Source: Streptomyces longhuiensis
GTDB lineage: Bacteria; Actinomycetota; Actinomycetes; Streptomycetales; Streptomycetaceae
Assembly: GCF_020616555.1 (NCBI RefSeq)
Contig: NZ_CP085173.1
Span: 2,925,501 to 2,989,500, forward strand
Direction: 5' to 3'
DNA: 64,000 nt
Position 1 is the stretch's first letter. Every line of letters starts with the position of its first letter. The position numbers and the translations under genes were made by a program. The notes under the pieces are model-generated. The model ran no database searches, had not been told where the DNA came from, and was given only the letters and a program-made list of their open reading frames with translations. This document shows positions 36,389 through 47,047 of this stretch, one piece after another.

Positions 36389-37393
36389 TCAGGAGTACGT
36401 GACCCCCACCGCGTCCGACACCGGCAGCGCCTGGCACGCGAGGACATACCCCTCGTCGAGGTCCCGCTGGTCGAGGATCTCGTTGCGCGCCATCGTGACC
36501 TCCCCCTTGGTGATCCGGCAGCAGCACGCACTGCACGCGCCCTCGCGGCACGAGAAGGGGGCGTCGACACCGGCGGCGAGCAGGGCGTCGAGCAGCGGCG
36601 TCCCGGCGGGCCACGCCACTTCCCGCTCCTCGCCGTCGAGTTCTACGTGAAGCCGGTGGTCGTCGGCGTCCGGCTCGCCCCCGACCCGCTGCTCGGCCCG
36701 GTCCTCCCGCTCGGCGAACACGTCGTCGCCGAGCGAGAAGTACCGCTCCCTGCGCACGGAGCGTCCGCCCACCGCCCGTAGCGCCTGCTCGGCCGCGTCC
36801 ATCAGGGGCGCGGGACCGCACAGATAGGCGTCGCGACCCGCGTACGGGGCGAGGGGTGCGCGCAGGGCGGCGGCCGTGGGCAGGCCCTGGAGGGTTTCCA
36901 GCCAGTGCACGACGGTGAGCCGGCCCGCGAACTCGACTCCCAGGAGCCGGAGTTCCTCGCGGAAGATGACCGACTCCTCGTCGCGGTTCGCGTACAGGAG
37001 GGCGACCCGGCCGCGCCCCGCGGTGAGCGCCGACTTGGCGATGGAGAGGACAGGGGTGATGCCGCTGCCGCCCGCCACGAGCAGCAGGTCCCCGTCGAGG
37101 TCGGGTGGCGTGAACGTCCCCGCGGGCGGCAGGACCTCCAGTTCGTCGCCGGGTGCGACGCGTTCGCAGATCCAGCCCGACCCGACTCCCCCGGCGACCC
37201 TCTTCACGGTGACCTTCATGGGCTCGCCGGTGTGCGGGGAGCTGGCCAGCGAGTAGCAGCGGGCCCCACCACCGGGCAGCCTCACCGTCATGAACTGGCC
37301 AGGCTTGTAAGGAAGTTGTGCGTCCAGGACGAGGGAGACCGCGTCGGCCGTCTCCCGTACCACCTCCGCGACCCGGACCCTCACGCTAGGCAT
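36389..37393 (-). CDS. kshB: 3-Ketosteroid 9-alpha-hydroxylase, reductase component
   Basis: A 334-residue flavoprotein reductase passing electrons from NADH to the Rieske oxygenase KshA. The FAD domain has RCYSLASSPHTGEPMKVTVK, the NAD domain LLVAGGSGITPVLSIAKSAL and AYLCGPAPLMDA. A C-terminal plant-type [2Fe-2S] ferredoxin follows with APFSCREGACSACCCRI and the last Cys in YVLACQALPV. This FNR-plus-ferredoxin order is that of KshB and PaaE-like reductases. ATG 37393 overlaps the preceding small gene by eight bases. It ends the hsaE-hsaG-hsaF-kshA-small gene-kshB operon. Confidence 0.92.
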   Translation of the reverse strand: MPSVRVRVAEVVRETADAVSLVLDAQLPYKPGQFMTVRLPGGGARCYSLASSPHTGEPMKVTVKRVAGGVGSGWICERVAPGDELEVLPPAGTFTPPDLDGDLLLVAGGSGITPVLSIAKSALTAGRGRVALLYANRDEESVIFREELRLLGVEFAGRLTVVHWLETLQGLPTAAALRAPLAPYAGRDAYLCGPAPLMDAAEQALRAVGGRSVRRERYFSLGDDVFAEREDRAEQRVGGEPDADDHRLHVELDGEEREVAWPAGTPLLDALLAAGVDAPFSCREGACSACCCRITKGEVTMARNEILDQRDLDEGYVLACQALPVSDAVGVTYS

Positions 37394-37613
37394 CCGCGAC
37401 CTCCAGGAGCCCGCTCGCGACCGCCACGTCGATGCTCGCCCGCAGCGGCGCGCAGCCCCGTACCCGCGCGCTCAGTTCGCCGGCCGCGACGCGCTCCGCG
37501 ATGATCGGGCAGACCGCGGCCGCCTCCTCGGTCCACTGGATCTGCGTGTGGGCGGCGCTGAACTTCTCGCACAGGACCTGGTTTCCGCAGACCCCGCACT
37601 GCACGGGCCGCAT
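37386..37613 (-). CDS. Small Cys-rich protein between kshA and kshB
   Basis: A 75-residue protein beginning MRPVQCGVCGNQVLCEKFSA, with four Cys in the first 35 residues (CxxC, a third Cys five residues on, and a fourth in VCPIIAE), plus one later in RGCAPL. The pattern suggests a small metal-binding knuckle. The last 35 residues are helical and hydrophobic. It is coupled on both sides: its ATG overlaps the kshA stop (TGATG) and its end overlaps the kshB start. This tight packing suggests a role in the Ksh oxygenase, for example in metal or electron delivery, but I do not recognise the family and the function is unknown. Confidence 0.75.
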   Translation of the reverse strand: MRPVQCGVCGNQVLCEKFSAAHTQIQWTEEAAAVCPIIAERVAAGELSARVRGCAPLRASIDVAVASGLLEVADA

Positions 37614-38758
37614 CAGTCGGCCTCCCGCCGGGCGAGGTTCTCCTCGACCTCCGCGCGCCAGGCGGCGGTCGCGCGCTCGGTGTCGATCTCGAACTCGAAG
37701 CGCCGCACCATCTCGTCCTTGACGTCCCCGGCGTCCACGTAGAACTGCTCGTACCAGCGCCGCAGTTGGTAGACGGGGCCGTCCTCCTCGGTGAGGAGCG
37801 GGTTGTCGATGCGGGTCTTGTTCCGCCAGATCTCGACGTCCTGCTCGAAGCCGACCGCGAGGCCCTCGGAGGTGAGCCGGGCGGCGTCGGCGGCCTGCTC
37901 GTCACTCATTCCGGGCAGCTTCCTGACGATCGCGCCGTACATGAGCATGAAGCTGTTCTCGTCGATCGGGTAATGGCAGTTGATGAGGACGGACTCCATC
38001 TCGACACCGCCCCCGACATCGCTCCACAGCTTGTCGATCATGTACGAGGGGCCGAAGTACGAGGCGTCGGAGCGCAGGCCGCCCCCGGTGGACAGCGTGC
38101 CGAGCTCGACGTCGCCGCGCGGCGTGGACTCCATGTACTGGGTGGCGACATGGCCGTCGAAGATGTTCTTGAAGTAGTTCGGGAACGCGTAGTGGACGTA
38201 GAAGAAGTGCGCCATGTCGACGACGTTGTCCACGATCTCGCGGCAGTTGGAGTTCTCGACGCGCAGGGCGCTCCAGGACCAGTCGGACCACTCGGGGCTG
38301 CCGAAGCCCTCGATCTCCGGGATGGTGACGCCGGGCGGGGGCTCGTTGCCCTCGGGGTCGTGCCACACGTAGAGCTGCCCGTTGCGTTCGAGGGTGGTCC
38401 AGGCGCGGGTCCTGGCGCGCGGCGGGACGCGGCGCGCGTACGGGATGCCGGCGCAGCTCCCGTCGCCCGCCCAGCGCCAGTCGTGGAAGGGGCAGGCGAC
38501 GGCGTCGCCCTTGACGGTGCCGTGGGCGAGATTGCCGCCCATGTGGGGGCAGTACGCGTTGAGGACGTGCAGGCTGCCGGCACCTCCCGCCGCGGGCTCC
38601 CCCCGGAAGACGACGAGCTTCGTGCCGAACGCCTCGACCTCGTGCGGGCCGCCGTCACGGAAGGCGTCGGCCAGGCCCAGGCAGTGCCAGCCACGGGCGT
38701 AGCGGGCCGGCGGGGCGGCGGCCTCGATGACGCGGACCTCTTGCTGCTGTGCGGTCAT
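37613..38758 (-). CDS. kshA: 3-Ketosteroid 9-alpha-hydroxylase, Rieske oxygenase component
   Basis: A 381-residue Rieske non-haem iron oxygenase that hydroxylates C9 of 3-ketosteroids; with KstD action ring B then opens spontaneously. The [2Fe-2S] site is CPHMGG (Cys70, His72) and CPFHDW (Cys89, His92). The mononuclear iron region is EIVDNVVDMAHFFYVHYAFP, and GHVATQYM and LWSDVGGGVEMESV are KshA-like. ATG 38758 follows AGGACA. It is followed by the small Cys-rich gene and kshB, and preceded 18 bases upstream by hsaF. Confidence 0.93.
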   Translation of the reverse strand: MTAQQQEVRVIEAAAPPARYARGWHCLGLADAFRDGGPHEVEAFGTKLVVFRGEPAAGGAGSLHVLNAYCPHMGGNLAHGTVKGDAVACPFHDWRWAGDGSCAGIPYARRVPPRARTRAWTTLERNGQLYVWHDPEGNEPPPGVTIPEIEGFGSPEWSDWSWSALRVENSNCREIVDNVVDMAHFFYVHYAFPNYFKNIFDGHVATQYMESTPRGDVELGTLSTGGGLRSDASYFGPSYMIDKLWSDVGGGVEMESVLINCHYPIDENSFMLMYGAIVRKLPGMSDEQAADAARLTSEGLAVGFEQDVEIWRNKTRIDNPLLTEEDGPVYQLRRWYEQFYVDAGDVKDEMVRRFEFEIDTERATAAWRAEVEENLARREAD

Positions 38759-38775
38759 GTCGCGTGTCCTGCCCT

Positions 38776-39801
38776 TCAGTCGCGTGCGGCGAGTTCGACG
38801 GCTATGTCGATGAGCTGGTCCTCCTGGCCGCCGATGAGGCGGCGTTCCCCGGCGCGCAGCAGGATCTCGGCGCCGGAGACGCCGTAGCGCTCCGCCTGCC
38901 GGTAGGCGTGCTTGAGGAAGCTGGAGTAGACGCCGGCGTGCCCCATCAGGAGGGACATCCGGTCGAGCAGGCACTCGTCGTCCATGACGGGCCGCACGAC
39001 GTCCTCGGCCGCGTCGATGATCTTCAGTACGTCGATGCCGGTGCGCAGGCCCATCTTGTGGCAGACGGCGGCGAACGCCTCGACGGGCGTGTTGCCCGCG
39101 CCCGCGCCGAGCCGCCGCGTCGAGCCGTCGATCTGCTGCGCTCCGGCGCGCACGGCGGCCACGGAATTGCCGACGCCCAGGCCGAGGTTCTCGTGACCGT
39201 GGAAGCCGACCTGCGCGTCGTCGCCCAGCTCGGCGACGAGCGCGGACACCCGGTCGGTGACGTCGTCCATCACCAGGGCGCCGGCCGAGTCGACGACGTA
39301 CACGCACTGGCAGCCGGCGTCGGCCATGATCCTGGCCTGGGCGGCGAGCCGCTCCGGCGTCGTGGAGTGCGCCATCATCAGGAATCCGACGGTCTCCAGG
39401 CCCATCTCCCGTGCCAGGCCGAAGTGCTGGACGGAGATGTCGGCCTCCGTGCAGTGCGTCGCGATGCGGCACACGCTCGCGCCGTTCGCGTGCGCGGCCC
39501 TGATGTCGTCCTTCACGCCGAGGCCGGGCAGCATCAGGAACGCGATGCGCGCCTGCCGCGCCGTGTCGACGGCGACCTTGATGAGCTCCTGCTCGGGCGT
39601 CTTGGAGAACCCGTAGTTGAAGGACGAGCCGCCCAGGCCGTCGCCGTGGGTGACCTCGATGACGGGGACGCCCGCGCCGTCGAGGGCGCCGACGACGCGG
39701 CGTACGTCGTCGGCGGTGAACTGGTGCCGCTTCGCGTGCGAACCGTCGCGCAGCGAGGAGTCGGTGACGCGGATGTCGAGCGTCTCGGAGTACGGCTTCA
39801 C
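38776..39801 (-). CDS. hsaF: 4-Hydroxy-2-oxo acid aldolase
   Basis: A 341-residue class II DRE-TIM aldolase (BphI/DmpG/HsaF) cleaving 4-hydroxy-2-oxohexanoate to pyruvate and propanal. It shows [57 protein letters not shown] and the metal-binding [17 protein letters not shown], plus the C-terminal communication domain. GTG 39801 overlaps the hsaG stop by four bases, consistent with the obligate aldolase-dehydrogenase complex that channels the aldehyde. Confidence 0.94.
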   Translation of the reverse strand: MKPYSETLDIRVTDSSLRDGSHAKRHQFTADDVRRVVGALDGAGVPVIEVTHGDGLGGSSFNYGFSKTPEQELIKVAVDTARQARIAFLMLPGLGVKDDIRAAHANGASVCRIATHCTEADISVQHFGLAREMGLETVGFLMMAHSTTPERLAAQARIMADAGCQCVYVVDSAGALVMDDVTDRVSALVAELGDDAQVGFHGHENLGLGVGNSVAAVRAGAQQIDGSTRRLGAGAGNTPVEAFAAVCHKMGLRTGIDVLKIIDAAEDVVRPVMDDECLLDRMSLLMGHAGVYSSFLKHAYRQAERYGVSGAEILLRAGERRLIGGQEDQLIDIAVELAARD

Positions 39802-40697
39802 TTGCTGATCCCCTTCGCGAGCTCCTCGCCGACCTTCGTCGCGGCGGCGGTCATGATGTCGAGGTTTCCTGCGTACGGCGGCAGGAAGTCGCCCGCCCCC
39901 TCCACCTCCAGGAAGATCGCGACGCGCGCCATCCCGCCGTTCATGGGTGACGGGTCGTCGAACTGCGGTTCCGTGCGCAGCCGGTAGCCGGGCACGTACG
40001 CCGCCACGCTCTCGGCGATCTCCTTCACGGAGAGGGTGATCGCGTCCCGGTCGGCGTCCTCGGGGATGGCGCAGAAGACGGTGTCGCGCATGATGACGGG
40101 CGGCTCGGCCGGGTTGAGGATGATGATCGCCTTGCCGCGCGCGGCGCCGCCGATCTCCTCGATGCCGCGGGACGTCGTGCGGGTGAACTCGTCGATGTTC
40201 GCGCGGGTGCCGGGCCCCGCGGACTCCGAGGCGACGGACGCCACGATCTCCGCGTACGCGACAGGGACGACGCGTGAGACCGCGTACACCATGGGGATGG
40301 TGGCCTGGCCGCCGCAGGTGATCATGTTGATGTTGGGCGCGTCGAGATGCGCGGTGAGGTTCGCGGGCGGGACCACGGCGGGGCCGACGGCGGCCGGGGT
40401 CAGGTCGACGGCCCTGATGCCGAGTTCGGCGTAGCGCGGGGCGTTGGCGCGGTGGACATAGGCGCTCGTCGCCTCGAAGACGAGGTCGGGCAGCTCGTCC
40501 TGGGCGAGGAGGTGCTCGACGCCCTCGTGGCTCGCCTCGACCCCCAGCTTCCGCGCCCGCGCGAGGCCCGCGCTGTCGGGGTCCACGCCGATCATCCAGC
40601 GCGGCTCGATGTACGGGGAGCGGTGGAGCTTGTGGAGGAGGTCGGTGCCGATGTTCCCGGAGCCGACGATGGCGGCGGTGGCTTTCTTCGCGGTCAT
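39798..40697 (-). CDS. hsaG: Acylating propanal/acetaldehyde dehydrogenase
   Basis: A 299-residue CoA-acylating aldehyde dehydrogenase, partner of HsaF, making propionyl-CoA from propanal with NAD+ and CoA. It has the Rossmann motif [17 protein letters not shown], the catalytic Cys128 in [35 protein letters not shown] and the C-terminal [23 protein letters not shown] 40697 follows TGAGGT. It is the second gene of the operon, 34 bases after hsaE. Confidence 0.95.
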   Translation of the reverse strand: MTAKKATAAIVGSGNIGTDLLHKLHRSPYIEPRWMIGVDPDSAGLARARKLGVEASHEGVEHLLAQDELPDLVFEATSAYVHRANAPRYAELGIRAVDLTPAAVGPAVVPPANLTAHLDAPNINMITCGGQATIPMVYAVSRVVPVAYAEIVASVASESAGPGTRANIDEFTRTTSRGIEEIGGAARGKAIIILNPAEPPVIMRDTVFCAIPEDADRDAITLSVKEIAESVAAYVPGYRLRTEPQFDDPSPMNGGMARVAIFLEVEGAGDFLPPYAGNLDIMTAAATKVGEELAKGISK

Positions 40698-40731
40698 ACA
40701 TACCTCAGCAGAGTCAGCGGACCCGTCGGGG

Positions 40732-41514
40732 TCATCGGAACGAGAGCGATACGGCGCCGAGTCCGGTGAACTCGGCGGTGTAGGTGCGGCCCGCCTCGAC
40801 GTCGACGGCGCGGGTGCAGGAGCCGGGCAGGATGACGTGTCCCTTGCGCAGGGGCACGTCGAAGCGGGCGACGGTGCGGGCCAGCCAGGCGACGGAGGCC
40901 GCGGGGTCGCCGAGGACGGCGTCACCGCGACCCTGCGCGATCTCGTCGCCGTCGCAGGTGAGCCGGGCCTCGAGGGCCTTCAGGTCGAGGTCGCGCGGGT
41001 CGCGGCCCGCACCGGTGACGTAACCGGCGGACGAGGCGTTGTCGGCGATCGTGTCGGCGATGGTGATGCGCCAGTCGGCGATCCGGCTGTCGATCAACTC
41101 CAGTGCGGGCACGACGCGTTCGGTCGCGTCGAGGACGTCGGCCGGGGTGCAGCCCTCGCCCGGCAGGTCGTTGCCGAGTACGAACCCGATCTCGACCTCG
41201 ACGCGGGGCGCGCAGTAGCGGACGGTGTCCACGGGCCGGTCCTCGCGCAGCTCCATGTCGTCGAGGAGATGGCCGTAGTCGGGTTCGTCGACGCCCATCA
41301 TGCGCTGCATCACCGGTGAGGAGAGGCCCACCTTGTGCCCGGTGACCTGGGCTCCCAGGGCTGTCCTGTGCCGGATGTTGATCAGTTGGATCTCGTACGC
41401 GTCCTCGGTGCCGATGCCCTCGAACGCGCCGGCCAGGGGCGCCACGGGACTGCGGCCGAGTTCGGCGCGGCGCAGCAGCGCGGCGGCCTCCTGCCGACTC
41501 CGGACGTCAAGCAT
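40732..41514 (-). CDS. hsaE: 2-Hydroxypenta/hexa-2,4-dienoate hydratase
   Basis: A 260-residue hydratase of the fumarylacetoacetase-like vinylpyruvate group, adding water to 2-hydroxyhexa-2,4-dienoate released by HsaD. It shows [28 protein letters not shown], the metal-binding [15 protein letters not shown] and [27 protein letters not shown] 41514 has AAGGAG six bases upstream; the longer frame to 41562 is not supported. It is the first gene of the operon running to kshB, with a 17-bp palindrome about 100 bases upstream. Confidence 0.93.
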   Translation of the reverse strand: MLDVRSRQEAAALLRRAELGRSPVAPLAGAFEGIGTEDAYEIQLINIRHRTALGAQVTGHKVGLSSPVMQRMMGVDEPDYGHLLDDMELREDRPVDTVRYCAPRVEVEIGFVLGNDLPGEGCTPADVLDATERVVPALELIDSRIADWRITIADTIADNASSAGYVTGAGRDPRDLDLKALEARLTCDGDEIAQGRGDAVLGDPAASVAWLARTVARFDVPLRKGHVILPGSCTRAVDVEAGRTYTAEFTGLGAVSLSFR

Positions 41515-41612
41515 CTCGGCTCCTTGGGGTGACGGTCTGACCCGCGGTGCGGTGCGGTGCACCGCGGTGGGCCAGACGGTAGGTCGGAGCCGGGACGTGG
41601 AGGGAGGCCGGA

Positions 41613-41629
41613 TTCCCGCTCAGCGGGAA
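41613..41629. promoter_or_regulatory. Palindromic operator of the hsaE-kshB operon (candidate IclR site)
   Basis: TTCCCGCTCAGCGGGAA, a perfect 8-bp inverted repeat around one base, identical outside the centre to the core at 34217-34233 upstream of hsaA. It lies between the hsaE start and the end of an SDR gene. Confidence 0.75.
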
Positions 41630-41710
41630 GGTGAGGGGGGACGGGGCCGAGCGGGAAGTGACGGGGTGGGGCCCGCAGGGGCAGGCGGGAGCACACCCCT
41701 GCGAGGGGCG

Positions 41711-42664
41711 TCACCCGCTCCCGTACACCGCCCCCGGCACCTCCGCCCTGCCGAGGAGTTCCCTCGCCGCCTCCCCCGCCTCGGCAGGGGTCCAGCGCGC
41801 CGCCTTGTCGGCGGTGGGGCCCGGGCGCCAGCCCTCCATGACCGTGATGCGGCCGGCCTCCGCCTCGAAGACGCGGCCGGTCACGCCGTCGCTCGCGGCG
41901 GAGCCGAGCCACACCACCACCGGCGACACGTTCTCCGGGGCCATCGCGTCGAAGCCGTCCTCGGGGGCGGCCATGGTGTCGGCGAACGTGCGCTCCGTCA
42001 TGCGGGTGCGGGCCGCCGGCGCGACCGCGTTCACCTGCACCCCGTACCGCCCCATCTCCGCCGCGGCGACCAGGGTCAGGCCCACGATGCCGGCCTTCGC
42101 CGCGCTGTAGTTGCCCTGGCCCACCGAGCCGAGCAGACCCGCTCCCGACGATGTGTTCACGACCCGGGCCGAGGGTGTCCTGCCCGCCTTCGCCTCCGCG
42201 CGCCAGTGCGCCGCCGCGTGCTTCAAGGGCAGGAAGTGGCCCTTGAGATGCACCCGCATGACCGCGTCCCAGTCGTCCTCGTCGAGGTTGACCAGCATGC
42301 GGTCGCGCAGGAAGCCCGCGTTGTTGACCAGCGTGTCCAGGCGTCCGAACGTGTCGACGGCCGTGGCGACGAGGGAGGCGGCGCCGTCCGTGGTCGCGAT
42401 GTCCCCACCGTGGGCGACCGCCTCGCCGCCCAGGGCCCGTATCTCCTCCACCACTTGGGCCGCCGGGCTGTCCGGCGCCGGGGCCCCGTCGAGGCCCACC
42501 CCCAGGTCGTTGACCACGACCCGCGCGCCCTCGGCGGCGAACGCCAGCGCGTGCGCGCGCCCCAGTCCGCGCCCGGCCCCCGTCACGATGACGACGCGCC
42601 CCGCGCACAGCCCGGAACCCGTACCCGTACCCGCAGCCACATCCGCTCCCTTGCCGTTCGCCAT
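41711..42664 (-). CDS. Short-chain dehydrogenase, HIP-degradation type (Rv3548c-like)
   Basis: A 317-residue SDR. It has VVIVTGAGRGLGRAHALAFA with ARVVVNDLGVGLDG (the longer insertion seen in hydroxyacyl-CoA dehydrogenases of multifunctional-enzyme type), TLVNNAGFLRDRMLVNLDED and the active site NTSSGAGLLGSVGQGNYSAA ending in the YxxxK Lys. The gene order SDR-SDR divergent from echA20-ipdAB-ipdC matches the mycobacterial ring-C/D block, in which Rv3548c occupies this place. Its exact step is not established. A Gly/Thr-rich 20-residue leader precedes the Rossmann fold. It starts one base after the neighbouring SDR gene ends. Confidence 0.85.
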   Translation of the reverse strand: MANGKGADVAAGTGTGSGLCAGRVVIVTGAGRGLGRAHALAFAAEGARVVVNDLGVGLDGAPAPDSPAAQVVEEIRALGGEAVAHGGDIATTDGAASLVATAVDTFGRLDTLVNNAGFLRDRMLVNLDEDDWDAVMRVHLKGHFLPLKHAAAHWRAEAKAGRTPSARVVNTSSGAGLLGSVGQGNYSAAKAGIVGLTLVAAAEMGRYGVQVNAVAPAARTRMTERTFADTMAAPEDGFDAMAPENVSPVVVWLGSAASDGVTGRVFEAEAGRITVMEGWRPGPTADKAARWTPAEAGEAARELLGRAEVPGAVYGSG

Positions 42665-42665
42665 G

Positions 42666-43421
42666 TCACGCCTCCTTGTTGACAGTTGCCGCGTCCAGGA
42701 ACGCCGGGCGCTCCCCGCCTCCGTGCACCAGGAGGCTCGCCCCCGTGATGTACGACGCGGCGTCCGAGGCGAGGAACACCGCCGCGTCCCCGATCTCCGA
42801 CGGCTCGGCGAGGCGTCCGATCGGCACCGTGCGCCCCACCGCCGCCACGCCTTCCTCGTCCCCGTAGTGCAGATGGGACAGCTCGGTGCGCACCATCCCG
42901 AGGACCAGCGTGTTCACCCGTATCTCGGGCGCCCACTCCACCGCCATCGAGCGCGCCAGATTCTCCAGACCCGCCTTGGCCGCCCCGTACGCCGCCGTGC
43001 CCGGCGAGGGTCTCGCGCCGCTCACGCTGCCGATCATCACGACGGAGCCGCGCGTGCGCCGCAGTTGCTCGCGCGCGGCCAGCGACGCGGTCATCGGCGC
43101 CGTGAGATTGAGCTCGACCACGCGCGCGTGCCGCTCCGCGTCGGACTCCCCGAGCAGCCGGTACGGCGTACCTCCCGCGTTGTTCACCAGCACGTCCACC
43201 CGGTCGAGGCCCGCGAAGAAGCGGCGTACGGCCGGACCGTCCCGCAGGTCGACGGGTATGAACTCGCAGCCGGGCAGAGGCTCTTCGGGGGGTCTGCGCG
43301 CGCACACCACCACGTCCGCGCCCGCCCGCACGAACGCCGCCGCGATTCCGGCCCCCACGCCCCGCGTACCCCCGGTGACGACCGCGACCTTCCCCCTCAG
43401 CGGCCTTGAGCTCAGATCCAT
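42666..43421 (-). CDS. Short-chain dehydrogenase, HIP-degradation type (Rv3549c-like)
   Basis: A 251-residue SDR with VAVVTGGTRGVGAGIAAAFV, VDVLVNNAGGTPYRLLGESD, MIGSVSGARPSPGTAAYGAA (Ser, Tyr and Lys of the active site) and ITGASLLVHGGGERP at the end. By position it corresponds to Rv3549c in the mycobacterial C/D-ring cluster. ATG 43421 follows TGGGGTGGA; a longer frame would start inside the operator at 43470-43489 and is rejected. It is divergent from echA20. Confidence 0.85.
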   Translation of the reverse strand: MDLSSRPLRGKVAVVTGGTRGVGAGIAAAFVRAGADVVVCARRPPEEPLPGCEFIPVDLRDGPAVRRFFAGLDRVDVLVNNAGGTPYRLLGESDAERHARVVELNLTAPMTASLAAREQLRRTRGSVVMIGSVSGARPSPGTAAYGAAKAGLENLARSMAVEWAPEIRVNTLVLGMVRTELSHLHYGDEEGVAAVGRTVPIGRLAEPSEIGDAAVFLASDAASYITGASLLVHGGGERPAFLDAATVNKEA

Positions 43422-43469
43422 GCCGTCCACCCCAGGTCCATTCCGCTCGTCCCCATCGCCTGCTACCTT

Positions 43470-43489
43470 CCTACCAAACAAACGTTAGG
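43470..43489. promoter_or_regulatory. Candidate KstR2-type operator, SDR/echA20 divergent promoter
   Basis: CCTACCAAACAAACGTTAGG is an imperfect palindrome (CCTAnC ... GTTAGG). Seventeen of 20 bases match the site at 54075-54094. An outer inverted repeat, CTACCTT / AAGGTAG (43463-43500), surrounds it. Both sites serve divergent promoters of ring-C/D genes, and a KstR2-like TetR gene is in the window. Confidence 0.65.
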
Positions 43490-43509
43490 TGGAAAGGTAG
43501 CTGAACGCC

Positions 43510-44285
43510 ATGGGTGTCTCCACCTCCTCACCCGAAAAGGGGATCGCCGTCGTCACGGTGGACTTCCCTCCGGTCAACGCGCTGCCGGTGCGGGGCTGGT
43601 ACGACCTGGCCGATGCCCTGCGCGCGGCGGGCCGCGACCCGGACGTGCGCTGTGTCGTCCTCGCCTCCGAGGGCCGGGGGTTCAACGCGGGCGTCGACAT
43701 CAAGGAGATGCAGCGCGACACGGCGACCGGCGGCCACGGCGCCCTCATCGGCGCCAACCGCGGCTGCTACGAGGCCTTCGCGGCCGTGTACGAGTGCGAG
43801 GTGCCGGTCGTCGCCGCGGTCAACGGCTTCTGCCTGGGCGGCGGCATCGGCCTCGTGGGCAACGCGGACGCGATCGTCGCCTCGGACGACGCCACGTTCG
43901 GCCTCCCCGAGCTCGACCGCGGAGCGCTCGGCGCCGCGACCCATCTCGCCAGACTCGTGCCGCAGCACCTGATGCGCGCCCTCTACTACACCTCGCGCAC
44001 GGCGACGGCGCAGGAGCTGCACGCGCACGGTTCCGTCTGGAAGGTCGTGCCACGCACCGAACTCCGGTCCGCCGCACTGGACCTGGCCCGCGAGATCGCT
44101 CGCAAGGACGGCTCGCTCATCCGTCTCGCCAAGGCCGCGATCAACGGCATCGACCCCGTCGACGTACGCCGGAGCTACCGCTTCGAGCAGGGCTTCACCT
44201 TCGAGGCGAACCTCAGCGGCGTCGCGGACCGTGTCCGCGACACGTTCGGCACGGACACGGACACGGCAACCAAGGGGGAAGCCAA

Positions 44286-44289
<4 letters not shown>
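43510..44289 (+). CDS. echA20: Ring-C/D opening hydrolase of the crotonase fold
   Basis: A 259-residue crotonase-family protein. In M. tuberculosis EchA20 hydrolyses the last steroid ring (HIEC-CoA to COCHEA-CoA). The sequence has VTVDFPPVNALPVRGWYDLA, SEGRGFNAGVDIKEMQRD (oxyanion region), AAVNGFCLGGGIGLVGNADA and ATFGLPELDRGALGAATHLA. The assignment rests on these and on the echA20-ipdA-ipdB-ipdC order. ATG 43510 lies just after the operator. Its end overlaps the ipdAB start by four bases. Confidence 0.88.
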
Positions 44290-45955
<1,666 letters not shown>

Positions 45956-45959
<4 letters not shown>

Positions 45960-47020
45960 GCGACGCGACCCTCGAGACGGCGTTCACCAAGCTCGTCGGT
46001 GTCCGCCACCCGCTCGTGCAGACCGGCATGGGCTGGGTCGCGGGCCCGCGCCTCGTGTCGGCGTCGGCGAACGCCGGGGCGCTCGGCATCCTCGCCTCCG
46101 CCACCATGACCCTCGACCAGCTCAGGTCGGCGGTGCGCGAGGTGAAGTCCCGTACGGACGAACCCTTCGGGGTCAATCTGCGCGCGGACGCCGGTGACGC
46201 GCGGGACCGGGTGCGGCTGATCATCGACGAAGGGGTGCGGGTCGCCTCGTTCGCACTCGCGCCGTCCCGTGACCTGATCGCCGAGCTGAAGGACGCGGGC
46301 GTCGTCGTCGTCCCCTCCATCGGTGCCCGGCGGCACGCGGAGAAGGTCGCCGCGTGGGGCGCGGACGCCGTCATCGTGCAGGGCGGCGAGGGCGGCGGGC
46401 ACACGGGGGACGTCGCGACGACGGTGCTGCTGCCGCAGGTCGTGGACGCCGTGGACATCCCCGTGATCGGCGCGGGCGGGTTCCACGACGGGCGCGGCCT
46501 GGTCGCCGCCCTCGCGTACGGGGCGGCCGGCGTCGCCATGGGCACCCGTTTCCTGCTCACCTCCGACTCGACCGTCCCTGACGCGGTGAAGGCCAGATAT
46601 GTGGCGGCCACGGTCAAGGACGTCACGGTGACGACCGCCGTGGACGGTCTGCCGCACCGCATGCTGCGGACGGATCTCGTCGACTCGCTGGAGCGGGCGG
46701 GGCGTACGCGCGCGCTCGTGCAGGCCGTGCGGCGGGCCGCCGGGTTCAGGAAGCTGTCGGGCCTGAGCTGGCCTCAGATGGTCCGCGACGGACTGGCGAT
46801 GAAGCACGGCAAGGAACTGTCGTGGAGCCAGGTCCTGCTCGCCGCGAACACCCCCATGCTCCTCAAGGCGTCCATGGTCGAGGGCCGCACCGACCTCGGC
46901 GTCATGGCATCGGGCCAGGTCGCGGGGGTGATCGAGGACCTCCCGAGCTGCGAGGAACTCGTCACCCGCGTGATGTCGGATGCCCTGCACGTGCTCGGCA
47001 CCCTGCCTACCCCAGGGTGA
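45956..47020 (+). CDS. ipdC: IpdC flavin-dependent reductase (nitronate monooxygenase family)
   Basis: A 354-residue FMN TIM-barrel protein of the nitronate monooxygenase/enoyl reductase family. IpdC is reported to act in HIP (ring C/D) degradation, oxidising 5-OH-HIP-CoA derivatives. Motifs are HPLVQTGMGWVAGPRLVSAS, AWGADAVIVQGGEGGGHTGD, PVIGAGGFHDGRGLVAALAY and AAGVAMGTRFLLTSDS (FMN phosphate site). ATG 45956 overlaps the ipdAB stop. It is the last gene of the echA20-ipdAB-ipdC operon. Confidence 0.9.
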
Positions 47021-47047
47021 TCCCGCTTCCCGCAAGGGAGTTCAGCG

